NCBI GenBank assembly: GCA_021817875.1
Contig: JAKAFQ010000053.1
Span: forward strand, 1 to 13,159
Direction: 5' to 3'
DNA length: 13,159 nt
Source of the DNA: Pseudomonadota bacterium
Lineage (GTDB): Bacteria > Pseudomonadota > Gammaproteobacteria > Steroidobacterales > Steroidobacteraceae
This document shows, one piece after another, positions 1-5,749 of this stretch. Position numbers and translations under genes: made by a program. A model generated the notes under the pieces. The model was not told the DNA's origin. It saw nothing but the letters and a program-made list of their open reading frames with translations, and made no database searches. Every line of letters begins with the position of its first letter. Position 1 is the first letter of the stretch.

Positions 1-467
1 TTGGTGGCCGCGTAGATCGAGAGCGGATGGCCTGCGACCCGGTGCGGGGAAAACGGCATGTCGGTGTTCGCACCGTAGACCGAGCTGGTCGAAGCGTAGA
101 CCAGATGTTCGACGCCGTGGTACCGGCACCCTTCGAGAACCGTGAGCGTGCCGGTGACGTTGCTGCGCACATAGCTGTGCGGGTCCTTGAGCGAGTGCCG
201 TACGCCCGCCTGCGCGGCAAGGTGGATCACCCGCTGGAACTTCTCCCGTGCGAACAGCTCCGCCATGGCCGCCTCGTCGGCGAGGTCGAGCCGCACGAAG
301 CGAAAGCCGTCCCGGCCGGAGAGCTGCTCCAGGCGGGCCTGCTTCAGGGTGACGTCATAATAGTCGTTCAGATTGTCGAGTCCGACCACTTCGTGGCCGC
401 GGGCGAGCAGCCTGCCGGCCGTGTGGAAGCCAATGAAACCGGCCGCGCCGGTCAACAGGATTTTCAT
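1..467 (-). CDS. NAD-dependent epimerase, UDP-glucuronate 4-epimerase-like (C-terminus cut by window edge)
   Basis: Sugar-nucleotide epimerase of the extended SDR family, probably interconverting UDP-glucuronate and UDP-galacturonate in the cytoplasm for surface polysaccharide. The ATG at 467 opens a reading frame beginning MKILLTGAAGFIG, with the Rossmann glycine motif GAAGFIG at residues 7-13 and an acidic residue (D31) after the second strand, as in NAD-binding members. HLAAQAGVRHS (82-92) and STSSVYG (126-132) are typical of the UDP-glucuronate epimerase branch. The frame runs off the left edge at IYAAT, just inside the catalytic YxxxK. About 155 residues are visible of the usual 320-340, so roughly the second half is missing. 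The start has only a distant GAGG upstream. Family assignment is firm; the exact substrate is inferred, and other nucleotide-sugar epimerases or dehydratases cannot be excluded. Confidence 0.9.
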   Translation of the reverse strand, partial: MKILLTGAAGFIGFHTAGRLLARGHEVVGLDNLNDYYDVTLKQARLEQLSGRDGFRFVRLDLADEAAMAELFAREKFQRVIHLAAQAGVRHSLKDPHSYVRSNVTGTLTVLEGCRYHGVEHLVYASTSSVYGANTDMPFSPHRVAGHPLSIYAAT

Positions 468-596
468 GGGAATGCGTTCGCCTCGGTGCTGCGGCCCAGT
501 GTGCCTCCCGGGAATATTAGCGGAAGCGGGGCCGGCGAGGCACGACATGGCGTGCCCGAGCGCGCACCTCCCCTCGCGCCTCTCAGGGCTGTCCCC

Positions 597-614
597 GCCG
601 GCTGCCCTGCCGGC
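597..614 (-). terminator. GC hairpin 11 nt past the permease stop, no U-tract
   Basis: GCCGGC, a 6-nt spacer, then GCCGGC form a 6-bp stem just downstream of the permease stop codon (626-628). No T-run follows on the minus strand, so it does not meet the intrinsic-terminator definition. It may act as an mRNA 3'-end stabiliser or in factor-dependent termination. The rest of 468-625 shows no gene. Confidence 0.25.
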
Positions 615-625
615 CCGCAGCGAGT

Positions 626-1567
626 CTACGGCCGCTCGGCGTTGAGTTGCGGCAGCGCCTGTGCACGGGTCTGCGCCTGCGTCGTCCTGCCGCTCGTGAT
701 GATGAGCACACTGACGACGACGAACAGCGTGCCGAGCACGGTTCGCCGATCCAACGCTTCACCGCCCAGAAAATAGCCGATCACCACCGCGACGACCGGG
801 TTGACGTACGCGTACGTGCCCACCTTCGTGGGGGACTCGTGGTGGATCAGCCACGTATAGGCGGTAAAACCAACGATGGACCCGGCGACGATCAGATACA
901 GCAGGGCGAACCAGGCGCCGCCGGACACCGCCGCCGGCTGGAAGCGGCCCGCCTCGCCGAAGATCCAGGCGGCAAGCCCGAGGAACAACCCGCCCGAGAG
1001 CATCTGCGTCCCGGCGCTCATCACCTTGGAAGACGGCAGAGGCAGCAGGCGCGTCAGGACCGATGCGCCGGACCAGCTGAGGGCGGCCGCAACCAATCCG
1101 ATCGCGCCAAGGAAATATACCGGCGCGCCGCCCACGCCCATGAAGGGATCGATCAGCACCACGACGCCCGCCAACCCGATCAGCAGCGCCATACCGAGGC
1201 GCAGCGTCAGGCGCTGGGTCCGCAGCCAGAGGATTTCCGCGAGCGCCATGAAGGCCGGGATGGTTGCCAGAATGACGGCCGTCACGCCCGAGGGGACACG
1301 CTGCTCGGCCCAGAACAGGATCCCGTAATCCATCACAAAGATGAGGAACGCGAGCAGGGTGATCGAGGCCCACTGCCGACGATTCGGCAGCCGCACACCG
1401 CGCGCCAGGGCCCACACCGACAGCGCCAGGCCTGCCACCGTGAAGCGGATCGCCGCCATCAGCAGCGGCGGCATCTGCGAGACTCCGACGCGAATCGCGA
1501 AATACGTCGAGCCCCAGACGAAGTAGATGATCGCGAATGCAATCATGGTCTTCCATTTGGTGTGCAA
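626..1567 (-). CDS. EamA-family (DMT superfamily) permease, YedA-like
   Basis: Inner-membrane permease of the drug/metabolite transporter superfamily, with two tandem EamA domains and about ten hydrophobic helices. The first repeat opens with FAIIYFVWGSTYFAIR, a hallmark of the YedA/RhaT-like branch. The second repeat closes with the segment around TYAYVNPVVAVVIGYFLGGE, the conserved proline and glutamate of EamA C-termini. I prefer the TTG at 1567 (313 aa): GGGGAG lies 7 nt upstream and the protein then starts MHTKWKTM, as in relatives. Alternatives are an ATG at 1612 (328 aa, no Shine-Dalgarno) and an ATG at 1546 (306 aa, GGAAG 3 nt upstream). The tail after the last helix is polar and Gln/Arg-rich. 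Substrate is unknown; amino-acid or metabolite efflux is the usual guess. It is divergent from the exported-protein gene at 1682. Confidence 0.9.
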   Translation of the reverse strand: MHTKWKTMIAFAIIYFVWGSTYFAIRVGVSQMPPLLMAAIRFTVAGLALSVWALARGVRLPNRRQWASITLLAFLIFVMDYGILFWAEQRVPSGVTAVILATIPAFMALAEILWLRTQRLTLRLGMALLIGLAGVVVLIDPFMGVGGAPVYFLGAIGLVAAALSWSGASVLTRLLPLPSSKVMSAGTQMLSGGLFLGLAAWIFGEAGRFQPAAVSGGAWFALLYLIVAGSIVGFTAYTWLIHHESPTKVGTYAYVNPVVAVVIGYFLGGEALDRRTVLGTLFVVVSVLIITSGRTTQAQTRAQALPQLNAERP

Positions 1568-1681
1568 GACGGCGCTCCCCAGGCCGGTCGATGAGCGGAA
1601 CACCCCGATCATACCCGGGCCAGTCGGCTGGCGGCGGCCCCGAAGGAGCCGGCGAGTGCTTTACACTGCCTGCGGTGCCCC

Positions 1682-2227
1682 ATGAAGCCGTGCCGCTCAC
1701 TCCCAGTCCTGTTCACCGCTCTGGTCCTGCCGGCGCTCACCCTGGCGTGCGGTCGCTACGCCGTGTTTCCGCTGAGCGAGGCACTGCCTGACCCCGCCCT
1801 CACCCCGGGCGCGCTCAATCCTGCGGTGACACAGGCGGACATCGGGCAGACCATCTGCGTGCGCGGCTGGACGCGGACGGTGCGGCCGCCCGAGTGGTAC
1901 ACGGAAAGGCTCAAGCGCCGTCAGATTCGCCAGTATGGCTACGCCGATCGCTGGCTGCGTGACTACGAGGAGGATCACCTCATTCCGCTCGAGCTCGGCG
2001 GTTCCCCCGGATCGCCACGGAACCTCTGGCCTGAGCCGCACTCCGTCGTCGACGGCTGGGGCAGCCATGCGAAGGACCGGCTGGAGAACCGGCTCAATCA
2101 CCTGGTCTGCCGCGGCAGGCTGACGCTCGCCAGCGCCCGGCGGCAGATCGCCACGAACTGGATCGCGGCGTACCGGCGGTTGCTGGGACCCTCGCCCCGC
2201 GCCCCGCGGCCGAAGGCGCGGTGGTGA
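1682..2227 (+). CDS. Exported small HNH-endonuclease-like protein
   Basis: A 181-aa protein with an N-terminal signal sequence (basic MKPCR, then a hydrophobic stretch to about residue 22). It is cut either by signal peptidase I after LTLA or, less likely, as a lipoprotein at C23; the T-L-A-C context is a poor lipobox. The mature part has the conserved block TPGALNPAVTQADIGQTIC (41-59). The core EDHLIPLELGG (97-107) is followed by N114-L115-W116 and by HAKDRLENRL (129-138). The D-H-x-x-P-L-x-x-G-G spacing with a following N-L resembles the beta-beta-alpha metal HNH fold. Catalytic competence is not certain, because no CxxC zinc pairs are seen and the final metal ligand is ambiguous. Such proteins are usually annotated as hypothetical. 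A periplasmic or secreted nuclease is the best inference. It is the only plus-strand gene in the window, and its start lacks a clear Shine-Dalgarno. Confidence 0.7.
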   Translation: MKPCRSLPVLFTALVLPALTLACGRYAVFPLSEALPDPALTPGALNPAVTQADIGQTICVRGWTRTVRPPEWYTERLKRRQIRQYGYADRWLRDYEEDHLIPLELGGSPGSPRNLWPEPHSVVDGWGSHAKDRLENRLNHLVCRGRLTLASARRQIATNWIAAYRRLLGPSPRAPRPKARW

Positions 2228-2233
2228 CCGACG

Positions 2234-2401
2234 GGCGTCCCCGACGGGGTTGCTCGTCCCTTCGTGGGACTCGCCGCTTCGCGGCCGGCCTTCGGCCGTC
2301 CAAATTTGCTCCCGGCAAATTTGTCGAACCCTACGGGTTCGAATCCTCGACACTCACGGTCATGGCAGCCGACCCATGATCCCCAAGCCAAGCTGTCCAT
2401 T
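2234..2401 (-). repeat. 168-bp tRNA-linked tandem repeat, copy 1 (distal)
   Basis: First of two head-to-tail 168-bp units, starting 7 nt after the HNH-like gene's stop. Read on the minus strand, each unit ends in GTCGGGGACGCC, copied from the tRNA-Glu 3' terminus. The unit is almost wholly a chain of short hairpins: CCCC/GGGG at 2239-2249, GTCCC/GGGAC at 2256-2270, GCCGC/GCGGC at 2273-2285, CGGCC/GGCCG at 2286-2298, CAAATTTGC/GCAAATTTG at 2301-2323, TCGAACCC/GGGTTCGA at 2324-2342 and TCATGG/CCATGA at 2360-2379. It differs from copy 2 at one position (T2363 versus C2531). The layout resembles the rtT repeats behind E. coli tyrT (established example); function here is unknown. Confidence 0.95.
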
Positions 2402-2569
2402 GGCGTCCCCGACGGGGTTGCTCGTCCCTTCGTGGGACTCGCCGCTTCGCGGCCGGCCTTCGGCCGTCCAAATTTGCTCCCGGCAAATTTGTCGAACCCT
2501 ACGGGTTCGAATCCTCGACACTCACGGTCACGGCAGCCGACCCATGATCCCCAAGCCAAGCTGTCCATT
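2402..2569 (-). repeat. 168-bp tRNA-linked tandem repeat, copy 2 (tRNA-proximal)
   Basis: Second unit, contiguous with copy 1 and butting against the tRNA-Glu 3' end. The period is exact: the motif ggcgtccccgacggg starts at 2234, 2402 and 2570, and the third occurrence is the tRNA gene itself. All hairpins of copy 1 recur at +168, including the 9-bp CAAATTTGC stem at 2469-2491. The single substitution changes an A-U pair of the last stem to a G-U wobble in a minus-strand transcript. Near-identity implies recent duplication or ongoing homogenisation. Confidence 0.95.
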
Positions 2570-2644
2570 GGCGTCCCCGACGGGATTCGAACCCGTGTTA
2601 CCGCCGTGAAAGGGCGATGTCCTGGGCCTCTAGACGACGGGGAC
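2569..2644 (-). tRNA. tRNA-Glu (anticodon UUC)
   Basis: A 76-nt gene including encoded CCA (TGG at 2569-2571 on the plus strand). The 7-bp acceptor stem is GTCCCCG with CGGGGAC, the discriminator is G, the D-arm region reads GTCTAGAGGCCCAGGAC, and the anticodon loop is CTTTCAC with anticodon TTC at 2608-2610. The T-arm is ACGGGTTCGAATCCCGT. It differs from E. coli tRNA-Glu at only a few stem positions; the first anticodon-stem pair is a U-G wobble. It is followed downstream (toward lower coordinates) by two repeats carrying copies of its own 3' terminus. Confidence 0.97.
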
Positions 2645-2711
2645 GCAGCCGGATGCAGTTGCGGCAGGCGGCGGACCCAGACCGCCGCGCCTCCCGGACG
2701 GAGGGCGCGCA

Positions 2712-2740
2712 AGCTTACACGTGCCGGACATGCCGGACAA
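2712..2740 (-). promoter_or_regulatory. Candidate tRNA-Glu promoter
   Basis: On the minus strand TTGTCC (2740-2735) and TAAGCT (2717-2712) are separated by exactly 17 nt and followed by a GC-rich GCGCGCC discriminator, as is common for stable-RNA promoters. The hexamers match consensus at only 4/6 and 3/6. The predicted transcript would carry a leader of about 60 nt before the mature tRNA. Confidence 0.35.
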
Positions 2741-2832
2741 TCGTTCCATGGGTGGCGCCCGAAAGACCCGCACGTATCGGAGGCGCTTCAAAAAGCAGCG
2801 GCGAGGTCGGACGGGATTGAAAAGCCATTTAC

Positions 2833-2856
2833 TATATTGTTTTTTATATTGTTTTT
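2833..2856. repeat. Perfect 12-bp tandem duplication in an AT-rich island
   Basis: TATATTGTTTTT occurs twice back to back inside about 35 bp of almost pure A/T, in a window that is otherwise strongly GC-rich. It lies in the 295-bp gene-free stretch 2645-2939, between the cyclase gene's stop and the tRNA promoter region. I found no correctly spaced promoter in it on either strand. Apart from the candidate tRNA promoter and a weak 5-6 bp hairpin (2898-2914), the stretch shows nothing else. Confidence 0.8.
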
Positions 2857-2939
2857 ACCAGATCCCGTCTGCAGCTCCAGGCGAGGCATTCCACCTCGGC
2901 GCCCCTGAGGCGCTCCTCCCGTGCGACGCGTACCGACAC

Positions 2940-3728
2940 TCACGCGGGGCCGGGGATCAATGCCAGCACCCGCAGGGGGCTGCCCGAGCCGTTGCGGATC
3001 TTCAGTGGCGGACAGAAGATCACGGATCCGACGGGCGGCAAGAGGTCGAGATTGGTCAGGCACTGCAGACCGTAGCGTCCGCTGCCATGCATGTAATAGT
3101 GACAGGGATACGGCGGTCTCAGGTGCGCCGCCTGACCCGCATCGGTGCCGATCGATTCGGTGCCGAAACCGATGACGTCCCGCTCCTCGATCAGGAATCG
3201 CACCAGCTCGGCATCCGGTCCGGGCGTATGCTGGCCCTCCTCATCGAAGTTCTGGTAGGCGACCGGATCGGCCCGCTTCGACCAGTCCGAGCGCATCAGC
3301 AGCCATGAGCGCGGCGGAATCCGTCCGTGCTCGCGCTCCCACCGCTCGAGAAAATCGACCGTCAGCAGGAAGTCGGCATTCGCCGCCGCTTCCCTCGAGC
3401 AGTCGATGACGCAGGCCGGCCCGATCAGATGCTCCACGGGAACCGTGTCGGTCGCGTTATTCGGCAGATCCCGCCCCGATATCCAGTGGATCGGCGCATC
3501 GAAATGCGTGCCCGTGTGCTCGCCGCACGAGAAGTTATTCCAGTACCAGGCCGGTCCGCGCTCGTCGTAGCGCGAGATCGGCTCCAGACGGAAGGGCCAG
3601 CACTGGCCGGCTTCCGGCGGCAGCACGATCGGCGGCGTGTCGGGCGAGAGCGTCTGCGTCAGATCGATGATCCGGACGGCGCCTGAGGCCAGGTCCGCGA
3701 CGAGCTGGGCGAGGGTGGCGGTGGTCAT
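2940..3728 (-). CDS. Cyclase-family metal-dependent hydrolase (kynurenine-formamidase-like fold)
   Basis: A 262-aa member of the cyclase family (Pfam Cyclase), cytoplasmic hydrolases that include kynurenine formamidase, isatin hydrolase and polyketide cyclases. The signature HTGTHFDAPIH at residues 71-81 supplies the divalent-metal His/His/Asp ligands (HxGTHxDxPxH). IDLTQTLSPDTP (21-32) is the usual N-terminal strand motif, and GFGTESIGTD (187-196) is the later active-site segment. The start is the ATG at 3728, 10 nt after the preceding SDR's stop, with GAGAG upstream; a longer in-frame start would overlap that gene. It is the last gene of the operon, suggesting a late hydrolytic step on a lactone, amide or cyclic ketone (inference). 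The protein lies outside the typical KynB context, as no tryptophan-pathway genes are present, so a formamidase role is unlikely. Confidence 0.9.
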   Translation of the reverse strand: MTTATLAQLVADLASGAVRIIDLTQTLSPDTPPIVLPPEAGQCWPFRLEPISRYDERGPAWYWNNFSCGEHTGTHFDAPIHWISGRDLPNNATDTVPVEHLIGPACVIDCSREAAANADFLLTVDFLERWEREHGRIPPRSWLLMRSDWSKRADPVAYQNFDEEGQHTPGPDAELVRFLIEERDVIGFGTESIGTDAGQAAHLRPPYPCHYYMHGSGRYGLQCLTNLDLLPPVGSVIFCPPLKIRNGSGSPLRVLALIPGPA

Positions 3729-3738
3729 GAGGGGCTCT

Positions 3739-4467
3739 CTAATAGACAATGCTGCCGACGGACGTGCCGCCGCAGACGAACAGGGTCTGTCCGGTGATGA
3801 AGCCGGCCTCCGGTGCCGCAAAGAACAGGATGGCGCGCGCGACGTCCTCGGGACGACCGAGCCGCTTCACCGGGATCGACTCGGTGATCCGCGGCAGCTT
3901 GGGACTGTCTTCGGGAATGACCTCATGGAACATGCGCGTCGCCTCGATCGGCCCGGGCGCTACCGCATTGACCGTGATCCCGTGTTCCCCGAGTTCGAGC
4001 GCCCATGTCCTCGTCAGCCCGAGAAGGCCCGCCTTGGTGGCCGAATACACGGTCCGCTTCGCGAGCCCGAGCACCGCCCGGGTCGAGACCAGCACGATAC
4101 GGCCGAATTTCCGCTGCTTCATGCCCGGCAGCGTCGCCTGAACCAGTGAAATCGCCGCCGCGACATGCAGCCGGGTGAGCGCTTCGAGATCATCGAGCGT
4201 CACCTCTTCCAGCGGCTTCTCGCGAATCGCTCCGGCATTGTGCACGACCGTGCCGATCGGGAATCGCCGCGCAACTTCGAGCGCCGCCTGACGCGTCGCC
4301 GCAGCATCGCACAGATCGACCTCGACGTTGTGCACGCGCGGCGAATTGGATTCGAAACGTCCCCGGGAGAGACACACGACGTCATAGCCGGCGTCCACAA
4401 ATGCTCTGCCGGTCGCGGCGCCGATTCCGGAGCTCGCGCCCGTCACCAACGCGAAACGCTCATTCAT
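3739..4467 (-). CDS. SDR-family oxidoreductase (FabG-like)
   Basis: A classical short-chain dehydrogenase/reductase of 242 aa, predicted to be cytoplasmic and to interconvert an alcohol and a ketone, probably on a CoA-linked intermediate. TGASSGIG (residues 9-16) binds the dinucleotide, HNAG (76-79) is the structural motif, and S128, Y141 and K145 (YSATK) form the catalytic triad. PGPIEATRM (171-179) is the normal substrate-loop entrance. The helix position that usually holds the catalytic Asn reads LHVAAAI, so Asn appears replaced by H101. The ATG at 4467 has GGGAGAA at good spacing. It sits 16 nt after the DUF35-SDR gene and 10 nt before the cyclase gene, so it is co-transcribed. Cofactor preference and substrate are not determinable here. 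Confidence 0.93.
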   Translation of the reverse strand: MNERFALVTGASSGIGAATGRAFVDAGYDVVCLSRGRFESNSPRVHNVEVDLCDAAATRQAALEVARRFPIGTVVHNAGAIREKPLEEVTLDDLEALTRLHVAAAISLVQATLPGMKQRKFGRIVLVSTRAVLGLAKRTVYSATKAGLLGLTRTWALELGEHGITVNAVAPGPIEATRMFHEVIPEDSPKLPRITESIPVKRLGRPEDVARAILFFAAPEAGFITGQTLFVCGGTSVGSIVY

Positions 4468-4483
4468 GCCGGTTCTCCCGCGC

Positions 4484-5749
4484 TCAGCGACTCATCGCGA
4501 GCTCTCGCTCGAGCACTTTAGGGTTCTCGCGCCAACGCGCGAGCCACTCCTGCGCTACATCTCCCGGAAAGAGATCCTCGACCCCGGTCTGCAGTCCCTT
4601 GACGATGGCCGTTGCGAGCGCCTGTGCCGTCAGTTTCGGCGGCGGCAACTCCTGATTCCATTCGTCATCGACCGGCCCCGGGAAGACGTTCATCACGCGT
4701 ATCCCCGCCGGCTGCATCTCCGCCCGCAGGCACTGAGCCAGCGAATGAGCCGCCGCCTTCGAGGCGGAGTACGTGCCGTGCGCGGGGAAGTTCGCCAATG
4801 CGTACACCGACAGGACATTCACCCAGGCCACAGCGCTCGCGGATCCGTCCGCGGCGCGCGAGCGCATCACCGGGCCGAACTCCTGCGCGAGCCGCAGCAA
4901 TCCGAAGTAGTTCACGTCCATCTCCGATCTGGCCGCCTCCACTCCGTAGCGCGCGGCGATGCCATACGGCCGGTGAACCTCCGCGTTGTTGACCAGAATG
5001 TCGACCTTGGCACCGAGCTCCCCGCCGAGGCTGCGCAGGGAGTCCGAGCCGGTCACATCGAGAGGCACGACCGTCACCGGAGCGAGCCGCTTCAGTTCCT
5101 CGAGCCCCGGGGATCGTTTCCAGGGCTCGGCGCAGCCCAGCCACACGATCTCAGCCCCCGCTGACACGAAGGCCCTCGCCAGAGCCTGACCGAGCGCAGT
5201 CTTGCCGTCGGTCACCAGGATTTTCCGGCCTCTCGGATCGCAGGTCATTTCCCGCAGTTGAGCGTCTTCGGCCATCTCCGCCGCCCTTTCGCTGATGGTG
5301 TGCGCATCGGGAACCGCGATCAGCGCCGCCTGTCCCGCCTTGTCGAGCCGTGCCACGAGCCGCACCCGGAACGGGGCTGCCGGTACGCCGCTGTGCAGAT
5401 GCGCCACCACTGTCGGACCGCAATCCAGGCGCACCATTCCCAGGCGCCACGGCACGCGGTCCCGGAAATAGACGTCGTGGCTGTGATGCAGCACGGTCTC
5501 GGAGATCAGCTCGCCCTCGCCCGATTGCGCCCGCCATCTGAGCTCGAGGCTGAGACAGCGATGACAGGCTTCGCGCGGCGGGTACTGGACCGCTCCGCAT
5601 TCGTTGCAGACCTGCAGCTCGAACCGGCCAAGTGCTGCGGCCGCGGTCAGCGCCAGCGCGACCCGGCTGCGCCCGGCAGGAGGCAGCAGGGGCACGCGCG
5701 TGCGTACGACGGGGTTCTTGCGCTTGCGCCGCCCGGGCGTCTCGCTCAT
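4484..5749 (-). CDS. DUF35 (Zn-ribbon/OB-fold) - SDR fusion protein
   Basis: A 421-aa two-domain protein. Residues about 40-150 are a DUF35 acyl-CoA-binding module: a rubredoxin-like Zn ribbon with C48, C51, C62 and C65 (CNECGAVQYPPREACHRC), then an OB-fold rich in beta strands. Residues about 175-400 are an SDR domain with N280, S314, Y327 and K331 (YSASK), a complete catalytic tetrad. Its cofactor motif is unusual (TDGKTALG at 180-187 instead of TGxxxGxG), and NNAG is NNAE (254-257). The N-terminus is Arg/Lys-rich and probably disordered. The start at 5749 shares ATGA with the thiolase stop, implying translational coupling; an upstream in-frame start would overlap the thiolase by more. DUF35 proteins partner with thiolase-fold enzymes (as ChsH2 does with Ltp2), and the adjacent gene encodes one. 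Joining DUF35 to an SDR suggests a channelled redox/C-C cleavage unit (inference). Confidence 0.88.
   Translation of the reverse strand: MSETPGRRKRKNPVVRTRVPLLPPAGRSRVALALTAAAALGRFELQVCNECGAVQYPPREACHRCLSLELRWRAQSGEGELISETVLHHSHDVYFRDRVPWRLGMVRLDCGPTVVAHLHSGVPAAPFRVRLVARLDKAGQAALIAVPDAHTISERAAEMAEDAQLREMTCDPRGRKILVTDGKTALGQALARAFVSAGAEIVWLGCAEPWKRSPGLEELKRLAPVTVVPLDVTGSDSLRSLGGELGAKVDILVNNAEVHRPYGIAARYGVEAARSEMDVNYFGLLRLAQEFGPVMRSRAADGSASAVAWVNVLSVYALANFPAHGTYSASKAAAHSLAQCLRAEMQPAGIRVMNVFPGPVDDEWNQELPPPKLTAQALATAIVKGLQTGVEDLFPGDVAQEWLARWRENPKVLERELAMSR

Noticed and set aside
1662..1667. TACACT as -10 element for the HNH-like gene
   Set aside because: No acceptable -35 at 16-18 nt upstream; one 4/6 hexamer is too common to claim.
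759..1700. Minus-strand frame overlapping the permease in another phase
   Set aside because: It has no membrane segments or family motifs, whereas the overlapped permease frame has both EamA repeats.
1742..1756. Lipoprotein signal (LTLAC) in the HNH-like protein
   Set aside because: Position -3 is Thr and -2 is Leu, which departs from the lipobox; ordinary signal-peptidase I cleavage fits at least as well.
2234..2584. Tandem repeats read as a CRISPR array or insertion sequence
   Set aside because: Units are 168 bp with no spacers, no cas genes, no transposase and no terminal inverted repeats with target duplication; the third motif copy is the tRNA itself.
2264..2908. Plus-strand frame through the repeats and tRNA (…SIGVPDGIRTRV…)
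   Set aside because: This peptide string is the known spurious translation of the complement of a tRNA-Glu gene plus the repeats; no support as a protein.
2940..3728. Naming the cyclase-family gene kynB
   Set aside because: The metal motif is shared by the whole family and no tryptophan-degradation gene is nearby.
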